A stretch of 64,000 bases of DNA from NCBI RefSeq assembly GCF_031822435.1, contig NZ_JAVQLW010000003.1, positions 310,001-374,000 on the forward strand, read 5' to 3'. Position numbers and translations under genes: made by a program. The stretch is from Paracoccus sp. MBLB3053 (GTDB lineage: Bacteria; Pseudomonadota; Alphaproteobacteria; Rhodobacterales; Rhodobacteraceae). The notes beneath the pieces were generated by a model, which worked only from the letters and a program-made list of their open reading frames with translations, was not told the origin of the DNA and searched no databases. Positions 16,303 to 26,222 of the stretch are shown piece by piece; within the stretch, counting starts at the first letter, position 1, and each line of letters starts with the position of its first letter.

Positions 16303-17261
16303 TTTGACGCCCTTGTCATAGCGGCCCTGGCACGCTCGGCGATGCCTTCGGCGCTGAGCCCGTATTCCCTGAACAGCCACTCGACCGAGCCGGTCGGCAG
16401 GAAGCCGGGGAAGCCTATGCGCTCGACCGGGACCGGGCGATGGGCCGAGGTCAGCTCGGCCACTGCCCCGCCCAAACCACCCCGGACGGATGCTTCCTCG
16501 GCGGTGACGATGGCGCCGGTTTCCTCGGCGGCGGCCAGCACGGCGGCCTCGTCCAGCGGGTTCAGCGTCGCCATGTTCAGCACGCGGGCATTGATCCCCT
16601 CGGCTGCCAGCAGGTCCGCCGCAGCCAGGGCGATATGGGCGATCGTGCCATTGGCGATCAGGGTGACATCGCCGCCCGCACGCAGGATCTCGGCCTTGCC
16701 GGGGCGGAAGACGCGGTTCTCGACCGCGAGATCGGGAACCGGCATGCGCGACAGGCGCAGATAGACCGGGCCCTCGTGATCTGCGGCCCATTTCACCGCC
16801 TCGGCGGTCTCCCAAGCATCGGCGGGGACGATCACGGTGATGTTCGTGAGCGGCCGCAGCCAGGCGAAATCCTCGATCGAGTGATGCGTTGCGCCAAGTT
16901 CGCCATAGGCCACGCCCGAAGACTGGCCAACCAGCTTCACGTTGAAGCCGGCATAGGCGATATCGGCCTTGACTTGCTCCAGCGCGCGACCCGTAAGAAA
17001 GCAGGACGCGGCCGAGACGAAGGGCACCTTGCCGCCATTGGCAAGGCCCGCACCGACGCCGACCATGCATTGTTCCGCAATGCCGACATTGACCAGCCTG
17101 TCAGGGAACTGCTTCTGGAAGCCGCCGAGCTTGGAAGAGCCGATGGAATCATTCACGACGGCGACGATGCGCGGGTCGTTCGCGGCCAGATCGCAAAGGG
17201 TCAGGGACCATGCGTCGCGGCAATCCCGCAGACCTTCGGTTTTCACAGCGGGCGCGGCCAT
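16299..17261 (-). CDS. Transketolase, C-terminal subunit
   Basis: A 320-residue protein covering the Pyr and C-terminal domains of a split transketolase. The Pyr-domain motif NVGIAEQCMVGVGAGLA (about residues 76-92) holds the conserved Glu that activates thiamine diphosphate. HHSIEDFAWLRPLTNITVIVPAD (about 125-148) and GPVYLRLSRMPVP follow, then a C-terminal domain with VRGGLGGAVAEL. It acts as a heteromer with the N-terminal subunit encoded immediately upstream; the ATG overlaps that gene's TGA. Split transketolases in sugar operons are often dedicated to one unusual ketose phosphate. Confidence 0.92.
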   Translation of the reverse strand: MAAPAVKTEGLRDCRDAWSLTLCDLAANDPRIVAVVNDSIGSSKLGGFQKQFPDRLVNVGIAEQCMVGVGAGLANGGKVPFVSAASCFLTGRALEQVKADIAYAGFNVKLVGQSSGVAYGELGATHHSIEDFAWLRPLTNITVIVPADAWETAEAVKWAADHEGPVYLRLSRMPVPDLAVENRVFRPGKAEILRAGGDVTLIANGTIAHIALAAADLLAAEGINARVLNMATLNPLDEAAVLAAAEETGAIVTAEEASVRGGLGGAVAELTSAHRPVPVERIGFPGFLPTGSVEWLFREYGLSAEGIAERARAAMTRASK

Positions 17262-18085
17262 CAGACCAGTTCCTCCATGGCTTGTGCAAATTGTTCGGTA
17301 TTGGGCACGCCGTGGTGCCAGCCAGCCTGGTTTTCCATGAAGGACACACCCTTGCCCTTGACGGTATTGGCGATGATGCAGAGCGGCTTGCCGCGGCCCT
17401 TGGGCGAGGCGGATAGCAGCGCCAGAAGCGCGCCGACGTCATGGCCATCGGCCATTTCGACATGGAAGCCGAAGGCGCGATACTTGTCGTCCAGCGGATC
17501 AAGACCCGCCGTCTGCTCGGTCCCCTGCCCTTGCTGCAAGCGATTACGGTCGATGATCAGGGTCAGGTTCTCGAGCTTGCGATGGCCGGCGGTCATCGCG
17601 GCCTCCCAGTTCGAGCCCTCCTGCTGCTCGCCGTCGCCGGTCAGCACGAAGGTGCGGTAATCCGCCCCCGATATCTGGCCGGCAATGGCGATGCCGACCG
17701 CGACCGGGAAACCGTGGCCCAAGGGACCGGTATTGGTCTCGATCCCCGGCAGGTAGTTTCGGTTCGGGTGGCCGTTCAGCAGCGATTTCGGCTGCATGTA
17801 GGTCTTGAGCCAGTCCTCGGGGTAATAGCCCGCGGCGCAGAGTGCGGTGTAAAGCGCGCCGGTGGCATGGCCCTTGGACATGATGAAGCGGTCGCGGCTC
17901 GCGAGGTCGGGCTGCGCCGGATCGTAGTTCATGACACCGAAATACAGCGTCGCCATGATGTCGATGGCCGAGAAGTCGCCGCCGGGATGGCCGAGCTGCG
18001 CCTCGTGGACCATGCGGAAGGCGGTGCGGCGCATCCACAGCGCCTTTTCGCGGATCAGGGCCGCGGGATCGTTTTCGAGTGTCAT
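17261..18085 (-). CDS. Transketolase, N-terminal (thiamine diphosphate-binding) subunit
   Basis: A 274-residue PP domain of a split transketolase. The ThDP/Mg binding signature runs from GDGEQQEGSNWEAAM (about residue 150) to IIDRNRLQQGQGT (about 175). Catalytic histidines are expected in GHPGGDFSAIDI (about 32) and SKGHATGALYTAL (about 70). It transfers a two-carbon ketol unit from a ketose phosphate to an aldose acceptor, together with the C-terminal subunit. It lies 12 nt after the isomerase-like gene in the same transcript. Confidence 0.92.
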   Translation of the reverse strand: MTLENDPAALIREKALWMRRTAFRMVHEAQLGHPGGDFSAIDIMATLYFGVMNYDPAQPDLASRDRFIMSKGHATGALYTALCAAGYYPEDWLKTYMQPKSLLNGHPNRNYLPGIETNTGPLGHGFPVAVGIAIAGQISGADYRTFVLTGDGEQQEGSNWEAAMTAGHRKLENLTLIIDRNRLQQGQGTEQTAGLDPLDDKYRAFGFHVEMADGHDVGALLALLSASPKGRGKPLCIIANTVKGKGVSFMENQAGWHHGVPNTEQFAQAMEELV

Positions 18086-18097
18086 GTCACCCTCGCA

Positions 18098-19564
18098 TCA
18101 GAAACGGTTGGGAATGAAGAGCTGGGGCTCGGGCTCGGCCTCATGGTGATAGATCGGCCAGCCGAGATAGCGGGTCACCGCCTCCTCGACGACATCGGCG
18201 TGATGGCCGCGCACCATGGCGACGTGATGCTCGAAGCCGTTCTGGCTGACGAAGCGCATCAGTTTGCGCAGGTTCGGCACGCGGGTCACCGCGATGCCGC
18301 CATCCATCGGGAAGGGGTGGTCGGTGAACTCGCCCTGGCCGAGGTAGCATTTCACTCGGCCGAGGCGGTCGTCGGTGGACAGGCGGAAATAGGTCATCGG
18401 GCCGGGCTTCACCTTGCCCTTGACCGCGCCGAAGCATTTCGACTTGCCGATGGTCGCGCCCAGAACGTCGAGCTCGCTGATCTCGGGCGTGTCGCCGATG
18501 AAGCTTTTCGGATAGTTGCCGCAATGGGTGCAGACGCAAAGATCCTGCTCGTAGCCGTAATTGTTGTTCCAGTCGAGCAGCGCCGGCGGCGCGCCCGAGG
18601 CCAGAGCCAGCGCATACATCGAGACCGCGCCGATCACGTCGACCTCGCAGGCCGAAGGCATCAGCTCTTCGCCCATCATCGACATGGTGACGCAGGTGGC
18701 GCAGCCGAAATTGTCCTGCAGAGAGCGCCAGCACTGGATCGCCGAAGCGTCGCAGCCATTCTCCTCGATCCAGCGGTTGACGGCGAGGGTCCACTTGGCT
18801 TGTTTCAGGATCTGGCCGGGCTGGATATGGGCGGGGATCGTGCCATAGGCCTTGATCTTCTCGATCTTGGCCAGCAGGTCCGGGTCCGCGTCCGGGATCG
18901 CGGCGGCCGCGCCGATCATCTCGGAGAGGTCCACCGTCACCACCGTCAGGCCCGAGGCCTGCAGCAGCTTTTCCGAATAGCGCATGGTCTGGAAGGCGCC
19001 GGTGCGTGCCCCGATCGAGCCGATGCGGGCGTTCCTGAGCCCCCTCACGGTGCGGCAGACGCGGGCGAAACGGTCGAGATCGCGGCCGAATTCCTCGCCC
19101 CAGGTGTCGCAGGTATGGTTCGTCGTCTCGCTGAAGGCGATGCCATATTGCCAGAAATTGTTCGAGACCGAGAGCTTGCCGCAGAAGGCGTCGCGCCGCT
19201 CGGCGACCGAAACCTTGTCGACCTCATCGTTCGAGGCCTGCAGCAGGATCGGCACGTCCAGCTTGGCGCGGTTGACCAGCTCGGCAATGGCAATCTCGTC
19301 GCCGAAATTAGGAAGGCAGATCACCAGCCCGTCGATGCGGTCGCGGTTTTCCTTGAAATGCGCGGCGTAGAGCTCGGCATCCGCGATGGACTGGACGGCT
19401 CCATTGGCAGTCGCCTCGTAAGGCAGGGTGACCGCCTCGATTCCCAGTCGCTCGAGCTGGGCCAGAACCTCGTCGCGCGCGGCCTTGCAGGGCGCGGGGC
19501 TGAAGAAGGCCCGGCTGCCGATGACCACGCCGAGGCAGACCTTGCGGCGGATGGTAAGCGTCAT
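18098..19564 (-). CDS. L-fucose/L-arabinose isomerase-family protein
   Basis: A 488-residue cytoplasmic protein with the architecture of the L-fucose/L-arabinose isomerase superfamily: an N-terminal Rossmann-like region (KVCLGVVIGSRAFFSP), a middle domain with IQCWRSLQDNFGCATCVTMSMM, and a C-terminal barrel. Glu in MMGEELMPSACEVDV and His in the late HHVAMVRGHHADV are placed like the metal and acid/base residues of that family, but I cannot align them exactly. Cysteines are frequent (for example CVCTHCGNYPKS), unusual for a classical isomerase and possibly a metal site. It heads the minus-strand operon with transketolase and kinase and should convert an aldose into the ketose used downstream. 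Substrate not identified. Confidence 0.75.
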   Translation of the reverse strand: MTLTIRRKVCLGVVIGSRAFFSPAPCKAARDEVLAQLERLGIEAVTLPYEATANGAVQSIADAELYAAHFKENRDRIDGLVICLPNFGDEIAIAELVNRAKLDVPILLQASNDEVDKVSVAERRDAFCGKLSVSNNFWQYGIAFSETTNHTCDTWGEEFGRDLDRFARVCRTVRGLRNARIGSIGARTGAFQTMRYSEKLLQASGLTVVTVDLSEMIGAAAAIPDADPDLLAKIEKIKAYGTIPAHIQPGQILKQAKWTLAVNRWIEENGCDASAIQCWRSLQDNFGCATCVTMSMMGEELMPSACEVDVIGAVSMYALALASGAPPALLDWNNNYGYEQDLCVCTHCGNYPKSFIGDTPEISELDVLGATIGKSKCFGAVKGKVKPGPMTYFRLSTDDRLGRVKCYLGQGEFTDHPFPMDGGIAVTRVPNLRKLMRFVSQNGFEHHVAMVRGHHADVVEEAVTRYLGWPIYHHEAEPEPQLFIPNRF

Positions 19565-20846
<1,282 letters not shown>

Positions 20847-20854
20847 TCCTTGAG

Positions 20855-20880
20855 GCCCGGCGCCACGATGTGCGCCGGGC
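20855..20880 (+). other. Intercistronic hairpin after the sugar-binding-protein gene
   Basis: A perfect 9-bp inverted repeat (GCCCGGCGC and GCGCCGGGC, 8-nt loop) starts 9 nt after the binding-protein stop codon and is not followed by a T-run. Its position matches the hairpins after the other binding-protein genes in this window, suggesting differential mRNA stability. Confidence 0.6.
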
Positions 20881-20902
20881 ATTCAGAAGTCGCGAGAATC
20901 CC

Positions 20903-21547
20903 ATGAAACGCATCATTCTGGTCGCGGCCTGCCTGGCGGCAAGCTTCGGCCTCAGCGCCTGCAAGATCGTCAAAACCCAAGCCCCCGACGAAAAATCCCC
21001 TGCCGCCGATGCCAGTGGCGACGATGCCCGCATCAGCGCGCTTCTGGCCGAAACATGGGAGCCCAGGCTGCTGCCCGTGATCCGTGAAAAAGCGGTTCCC
21101 GTCACCGACCTGCGCAATGCCGTCGCAGGTGGCATTGAGGCTGCGGGAAAGGCCCATGGCAAGGCTGGCTCGGGCGCCGGGGCTGCATGGAACTTCGCCA
21201 TCAAGGGCGAGGGCAAGGTCGTCGAGGCCAAACTCGACAGCCGGGCCCGGACATTGGGCATCGACACCGATGGCGACAGCTCGCCAGATGTGACGCTGCA
21301 ACTCGGCCCGGTCGTCAAGGGTACGGCCCTGCGCGACTTCTCGCCCTTCTACGATTTCACCAATTTCCGCGACCAGATCGAATTCGCCAAGCTTGGGCGT
21401 GCGCTGAATGACACGGCCTCGACCGCGCTTACCCTGCCCGAGGGCGATCCGACCGGCAAGACCGCAACGTTCATCGGCGTCTTTGCCATTCGCTCGGCAT
21501 CCGAGCCGTGGCTGATCACGCCAATTTCGGTCGAGTTCGCACAATGA
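20903..21547 (+). CDS. DUF2291-type lipoprotein
   Basis: A 214-residue predicted lipoprotein. The signal sequence MKRIILVAACLAASFGLSAC ends in a lipobox LSAC with the acylated Cys at residue 20. The remainder resembles the DUF2291 family, found inside ribose-type ABC operons: LRNAVAGGIEAAGKAHG and FIGVFAIRSASEPWLITPISVEF near the end. It lies between the binding protein and the ATPase, and its stop overlaps the ATPase start (ATGA). An accessory role at the periplasmic face of the importer is inferred; no biochemical function is established to my knowledge. Confidence 0.8.
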   Translation: MKRIILVAACLAASFGLSACKIVKTQAPDEKSPAADASGDDARISALLAETWEPRLLPVIREKAVPVTDLRNAVAGGIEAAGKAHGKAGSGAGAAWNFAIKGEGKVVEAKLDSRARTLGIDTDGDSSPDVTLQLGPVVKGTALRDFSPFYDFTNFRDQIEFAKLGRALNDTASTALTLPEGDPTGKTATFIGVFAIRSASEPWLITPISVEFAQ

Positions 21548-23067
21548 CGGAACAGCATCCCGTCGGTCTGACGATCCGCAACGGCGTCAAGGTCTATCCC
21601 GGGACCGTCGCGCTGAAAGGTGTCGATTTCGACCTGCGCATGGGCGCGGTCAATGTGCTGGTCGGCGAAAACGGCGCGGGCAAGTCGACGATGATGAAGG
21701 TCATCGCCGGTGTCGAAGCGTTGACCGAGGGCGAAATCACCCGCGACGGGAAGGTGGTGCATTTCCACTCCAAGGCGGATGCGGTGGCCCACGGAATCGG
21801 CATCGTCTTTCAGGAATTGAACCTGTTTCCGAACCTGACCGTTGCCGAGAATATCTTCATCGGCCGTGAGCCGACCCGTGCAGGCGTCGATATCGACCGC
21901 GATCATCAACGGACCGAGACCGCAAGGCTGATGAAAAGGCTGGAACAGCCGATCGACCCGGATACACCCCTTGGCAACCTGCGCATCGGCCAGCAGCAGA
22001 TCGTCGAGATTGCCAAGGCGCTGGCACAGGATGCCGAGATCCTCATCCTGGACGAACCGACTTCGGCGCTTTCCGCCTCGGAGGTGGAGGTCCTGTTTCG
22101 CGTCATCGCCGATCTGAAGGCGCATGGGGTGGGCATCGTTTATATCAGCCATCGGCTCGAGGAACTGATCCGCATCGGCGATTACATCACCGTGCTCCGG
22201 GACGGCGAGATCACCGGCTCACGCCCGATGCAGGGTGTGGACATCCCGTGGATCGTGCGCGCGATGATCGGCGACAGTTCGAAGGAGTTCGGACGCACGG
22301 AGCCGCCCAGTTTCGGTGACGAGGTCTTCCGCGCCGAGGAAGTCGTCTTGCCCCGCCCAGGTGGTGGCAATGCGGTGGATCATGTGTCGCTTTCCGTCCG
22401 CGCGGGCGAGATCCTTGGGCTCTACGGTTTGATGGGCGCTGGTCGCACCGAGTTTCTGGAATGCGTCATGGCCCAGCACCCGCATTCCGGCGGCCGCTTC
22501 TTCGTCGACGGCAAGCCACTGACCGAAAAGGACGTGACCGGACGTATCCGGCGCGGCATCGCGCTCATCCCAGAGGACCGTAAGCGCGACGGCCTCGTCC
22601 AGATCATGGCGATCCGCGAGAATCTGACCCTGTCATCTCTGGACAGGTTCTCGCGGGCCTTCCATCTGGACCTGCGGGCCGAGGCCAGGACCGCGATCGA
22701 CTTCATCAAGCGCCTGACAATCAAGGTCGCGAGCCCCGAAAATCCGGTTTCCAGCCTGTCGGGCGGAAATCAGCAAAAGGTCGTCATCGGCAAGGCCCTG
22801 ATGACCAATCCCAAGATCCTCTTGATGGACGAGCCTTCGCGCGGCATCGATATTGGCGCGAAGGCCGAGGTCTTTCGAACCATGCGCCAGTTGGCCGCCG
22901 ATGGTCTGGGGATACTCTTTGTCACCTCCGATCTGGATGAGGTCCTGGCCCTTTCGGATCGCATCATCGTCATGGCCGATGGCCGGATCACCGGAGAATT
23001 CGAAAGCGGCGTCGACGCCGCCCGGGTGATCGCTGCCACCGCCCCCGCCAAGGAGACCGCCGCATGA
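21544..23067 (+). CDS. Ribose-type sugar ABC transporter ATPase
   Basis: A 507-residue double-domain ATPase of the RbsA/MglA type. The first half has Walker A GENGAGKS (about residue 38) and Walker B ILILDEPTS. The second half has the degenerate Walker [10 protein letters not shown] typical of this family, the signature LSGGNQQK and ILLMDEPSRGID. The signature of half one, LRIGQQQIVEIAK, is also the usual divergent form. ATG at 21544 in an ATGA overlap with the lipoprotein gene; its stop overlaps the permease start. Confidence 0.93.
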   Translation: MTEQHPVGLTIRNGVKVYPGTVALKGVDFDLRMGAVNVLVGENGAGKSTMMKVIAGVEALTEGEITRDGKVVHFHSKADAVAHGIGIVFQELNLFPNLTVAENIFIGREPTRAGVDIDRDHQRTETARLMKRLEQPIDPDTPLGNLRIGQQQIVEIAKALAQDAEILILDEPTSALSASEVEVLFRVIADLKAHGVGIVYISHRLEELIRIGDYITVLRDGEITGSRPMQGVDIPWIVRAMIGDSSKEFGRTEPPSFGDEVFRAEEVVLPRPGGGNAVDHVSLSVRAGEILGLYGLMGAGRTEFLECVMAQHPHSGGRFFVDGKPLTEKDVTGRIRRGIALIPEDRKRDGLVQIMAIRENLTLSSLDRFSRAFHLDLRAEARTAIDFIKRLTIKVASPENPVSSLSGGNQQKVVIGKALMTNPKILLMDEPSRGIDIGAKAEVFRTMRQLAADGLGILFVTSDLDEVLALSDRIIVMADGRITGEFESGVDAARVIAATAPAKETAA

Positions 23068-24146
23068 GCGCCACCGCCACCACATCGAGCCCGGCCGTTT
23101 CACCGGCGACGAGCGCGCTTCTGCTGCTGCTCAGGATGCGGACCTTCGTCGCGCTGATCCTGGTCTTCGCCTTCTTCGCGATCAATGCGCCGAACTTCCT
23201 CAGTACCGCCAACGCCGTGATCATCGCCAAACATGTCGCGCTGAACGCCTTTCTGGCGATCGGCATGACCTTTGTCATCATCACCGGCGGTATCGACCTG
23301 TCGGTCGGCTCGATCGTCGGGCTTTGCGGCATGGTCGCCGGTTGGCTGGTGCTTTACGGCATCGACCTGAACGCGGTCGGCCTGGCCTATTCGATTCAGT
23401 TCAATACGTTGGAAGTTGCCCTGATCACGGTTCTGGTCGGCATGTTCGTCGGGCTGATCAACGGGCTGCTGATCACCAAGCTGAATGTCGCGCCCTTCAT
23501 CGCTACGCTCGGCACGCTTTACGTCGCGCGGGGCGCGGCGCTGCTTTCATCGGGCGGGCGGACCTTTCCGAACCTTTCGGGCAATGCGGAATACGGCTCG
23601 GGCAGCTTCCCATATATCGGCACCGGCAACCTTTTCGGGTTGCCTTTCATGATCTGGATGTTGCTCGCCGTAGCGTTGATCGCCGCTTATATCGCGGGCA
23701 GGACGCCATTGGGCCGACATATCTACGCCGTCGGCGGCAACGAACGGGGCGCTGCGCTATCGGGCGTCAAGGTCAACCGAGTCAAGATCTACGTCTATGT
23801 CTTTTCCGGCTTCTGTGCCGCGCTCGTCGGGCTCATCATCGCAAGCCAGTTACAGGCCAGCCACCCGGCTACGGGGGAAACGTTCGAACTGAACGCCATC
23901 GCCGCCGCCGTACTCGGAGGCACCTCGATGTCCGGCGGACGTGGACGTATCGGAGGGACAATCGTCGGCGCCTTTGTGATCGGCATTCTTTCGGACGGGC
24001 TCATCATGATGGGGGTTTCGTCTTTCTGGCAGACGGTCATCAAGGGACTTGTCATCATCGCAGCCGTCGTGATCGACCAGGCGCAAAGCCGCCTGCAGGC
24101 ACGTGTCGCCCTGCAACAGGAAGCCGCGGCCGCTCAGACAGCCTGA
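23064..24146 (+). CDS. Ribose-type sugar ABC transporter permease
   Basis: A 360-residue inner-membrane permease of the RbsC family with eight to ten hydrophobic spans. FVIITGGIDLSVGSIVGLCG (about residue 75) and AAAVLGGTSMSGGRGRIGGTIVGA (about 275) are the family's conserved membrane and coupling segments. Translationally coupled to the ATPase gene by ATGA. Presumably a homodimer with the ATPase encoded upstream. Confidence 0.93.
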   Translation: MSATATTSSPAVSPATSALLLLLRMRTFVALILVFAFFAINAPNFLSTANAVIIAKHVALNAFLAIGMTFVIITGGIDLSVGSIVGLCGMVAGWLVLYGIDLNAVGLAYSIQFNTLEVALITVLVGMFVGLINGLLITKLNVAPFIATLGTLYVARGAALLSSGGRTFPNLSGNAEYGSGSFPYIGTGNLFGLPFMIWMLLAVALIAAYIAGRTPLGRHIYAVGGNERGAALSGVKVNRVKIYVYVFSGFCAALVGLIIASQLQASHPATGETFELNAIAAAVLGGTSMSGGRGRIGGTIVGAFVIGILSDGLIMMGVSSFWQTVIKGLVIIAAVVIDQAQSRLQARVALQQEAAAAQTA

Positions 24147-24213
24147 CGCGCTTTGCCAATTGGTCGGGAATGTCCTAAGACCCGCCCCGACCCCCCCTTT
24201 CGCGGAGCCTCCC

Positions 24214-25023
24214 TTGCAGCAGAAGCCCGAACCCACGCGCGACGAATCCATGATCGGCCTGCTGTCCGAGCCGCGCCGCCGCCGCATCCTGGAATGGATA
24301 CAGGAAGAGGGCGCGGCCCGCGTGCGCGAGTTGGCAGCTGCCTTCCAGGTTTCCGAGGCGACCATTCGGCAGGATCTCGAGCGGCTCGAAAGCGAAGGGC
24401 TCATTACGCGGGAACATGGCGGCGCCTATCTGAACTCGGCCCCGGCTCAGGTGGAAAGCCTGATGCTGCACCACCAGGAAAACATGGACAAGAAGCGGCG
24501 GATCGGTGCCCTGGCCGCCAGCCTCGTCAAGGATGGCGAGACGCTGATCCTGGATGCCGGCACCACGACGACCGAAGTCGCGACGCGGCTTGTCCATCGG
24601 CGAAACCTGACGGTGATCACCAACGCGCTCAACATCGCCATCATCATGGGCGCGGTGCCGGGTTTCGAAGTCCATATGCCCGGCGGCCAGTTCAAGGCGC
24701 CGACGCTTTCGCTGTCAGGCGACAAGTCGGTCGACTATTTCCGCAACATCTTCGCCGGCAAGCTGTTTCTCGCCACGGCCGGCGTCGCCCTGGACGCGGG
24801 TCTGACCTATCCGAGCTTCGCCGATCTGCAGCTGAAAGAGGCGATGATCCGCGCCGCCTCGCGGGTCTACCTCGTCGCTGACAGCACCAAGATCAACAAG
24901 AGTTCGTTCACGAGGCTGGGTTCGCTTGAGGTCATTCATTCCTTCATTACCGATGACGGGATTTCAGACGCGGACGCCAAGGAATTCGAGGCTCGGGGTA
25001 TCGAACTGCTCATTGCGCGATAG
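24214..25023 (+). CDS. DeoR-family transcriptional regulator
   Basis: A regulator of about 269 residues with an N-terminal DeoR helix-turn-helix (RRRRILEWIQEEGAARVRELAAAFQVSEATIRQDLERLESEGLI) and a C-terminal sugar-phosphate sensor domain with LILDAGTTTTEVATRL, VITNALNIA and the late AAGVALDAGLTYP and DSTKINKSS segments. The effector is normally a phosphorylated sugar intermediate. I choose TTG at 24214 because GGAG lies 6 nt upstream; ATG at 24250 is the alternative and lacks a ribosome site. It follows the permease by 67 nt and likely controls the divergent promoters at 19565-19907. Confidence 0.88.
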   Translation: MQQKPEPTRDESMIGLLSEPRRRRILEWIQEEGAARVRELAAAFQVSEATIRQDLERLESEGLITREHGGAYLNSAPAQVESLMLHHQENMDKKRRIGALAASLVKDGETLILDAGTTTTEVATRLVHRRNLTVITNALNIAIIMGAVPGFEVHMPGGQFKAPTLSLSGDKSVDYFRNIFAGKLFLATAGVALDAGLTYPSFADLQLKEAMIRAASRVYLVADSTKINKSSFTRLGSLEVIHSFITDDGISDADAKEFEARGIELLIAR

Positions 25024-25044
25024 CGGAACCGCCGAAAGACGTGC

Positions 25045-25968
25045 TCAGGCCTCTCCCGCCGCGCGAAGACGGCGGATCACGCGCTCCAGGGCCTGGATGA
25101 ACAGCCGCTGCTCGGAGGACTCGACTTCGCCCGCGCGCAGCATCAAGCCGACCGCGCCCCGCGTCGTGCGGGTCTCGACCGGCAGCCGGACCAGTTCGCC
25201 CGCCGCGATTTCCCGCGCGACGACGCCTGTCGAGATGATCCAGATCGCATCGCTGTCGCGCGTCTTGGCCCGCCCGAAACAGACCGAAACGGTCTCGATC
25301 CGGTTGCGCGGCAGCGGCACGCCTTCGGCAACCAGCATCCGACGGACAAGCGGCCGGATCGCCGCCGTCGATGGCGGATAGATCACGGGCCAGTCTACGA
25401 TCCTCGCGAGAGCGGGGCTTTGCAGGATCGGATGGCCGGGACGCACCACGATTGCGACATCTTCCATGTAAAGCTGCGTGAAGCTCAGGCCGTGCATCGT
25501 CTCTGGCTCGCCCAGCCGACCAATGACCGCGTCAAGCTCACCGTCGTGCAGCAATCGTGTCAGATGGTGATGCGGGCCGTCGATGATGCGCAGACGCATG
25601 CTCGGGGCAACGGCTGCAATTTCATCCACGACGGGCGGCAGAAGCCGTGCCGCGACCGAAGGTAGTGCTCCGACGTTCAATCGCGAGCCCGTGTCCTCAC
25701 CGAATGCCTGTAGTCCAGCCAACCCCTGCTCAAGTGAGGCGAGGCTCGCATTGGCGAAACTATGGAACAACTCTCCCTGGGCCGTCAGCGCGATTCCACC
25801 TCGACCTCGGGTCAGCAATTCTGCCCCGACGATGTCCTCAAGTTCGGAAAGGCTGCGCGAGATCGCCGGCTGGGTCAGATGCAGGGTTTCGGCAGCGCGC
25901 TTGAGGCTTCTGCCGCGCACGATCTCGACAAAGGCTTGGAGGTGGCGAATCTTGATCCGGCGATCCAT
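25045..25968 (-). CDS. LysR-family regulator, PcaQ/GbpR-like
   Basis: A 307-residue LysR protein. The N-terminus MDRRIKIRHLQAFVEIVR and helix-turn-helix RAAETLHLTQPAISRSLSELE match the PcaQ/GbpR branch; the effector domain has the branch-typical VGALPSVAARLLP and GELDAVIGRLGEP. PcaQ activates protocatechuate catabolic and uptake genes in rhizobia; GbpR regulates sugar-binding-protein genes. Neither pca genes nor a sugar gene adjoin it here; instead it is divergent from a TRAP transporter operon, which it most likely controls. Confidence 0.85.
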   Translation of the reverse strand: MDRRIKIRHLQAFVEIVRGRSLKRAAETLHLTQPAISRSLSELEDIVGAELLTRGRGGIALTAQGELFHSFANASLASLEQGLAGLQAFGEDTGSRLNVGALPSVAARLLPPVVDEIAAVAPSMRLRIIDGPHHHLTRLLHDGELDAVIGRLGEPETMHGLSFTQLYMEDVAIVVRPGHPILQSPALARIVDWPVIYPPSTAAIRPLVRRMLVAEGVPLPRNRIETVSVCFGRAKTRDSDAIWIISTGVVAREIAAGELVRLPVETRTTRGAVGLMLRAGEVESSEQRLFIQALERVIRRLRAAGEA

Positions 25969-25969
25969 T

Positions 25970-25989
25970 ACTTATCGTTTTTGGTAAGT
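25970..25989. promoter_or_regulatory. Candidate LysR operator
   Basis: A near-perfect dyad ACTTATC-N6-GGTAAGT sits immediately upstream of the LysR start codon, overlapping where its own transcript would begin. It resembles the interrupted dyads of PcaQ-type regulators in layout, though not in exact sequence. Autoregulation and activation of the divergent TRAP genes are inferred. Confidence 0.45.
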
Positions 25990-26222
25990 CATCTGCAGAA
26001 TACATCATTTTACATTTCAAACACCACATGTAATCTTTCCGTTGGGAGAGGAAACACTTGGCTGCAAAAGCAAATGACCACCGCAAGCAGGGTTCCAGCC
26101 CTGGTCGCGCCGAGACATCGGGTCGCGAGGCACCGTTCGCATTCCTTCATGAAGCGCAGGTGACCTGGCTTGGGTGTCATGCCAAGAAGATCTCCAAAGC
26201 TCATGAATAGGGGAGGAGCCCA

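Noticed and set aside
16303..17070. In-frame upstream extension that would make the FGGY kinase a 742-residue fusion
   Set aside because: The extension overlaps the transketolase C-terminal gene on the same strand in another frame, is Arg/Gly-rich with no family resemblance, and a GTG overlapping the transketolase stop gives the normal kinase start.
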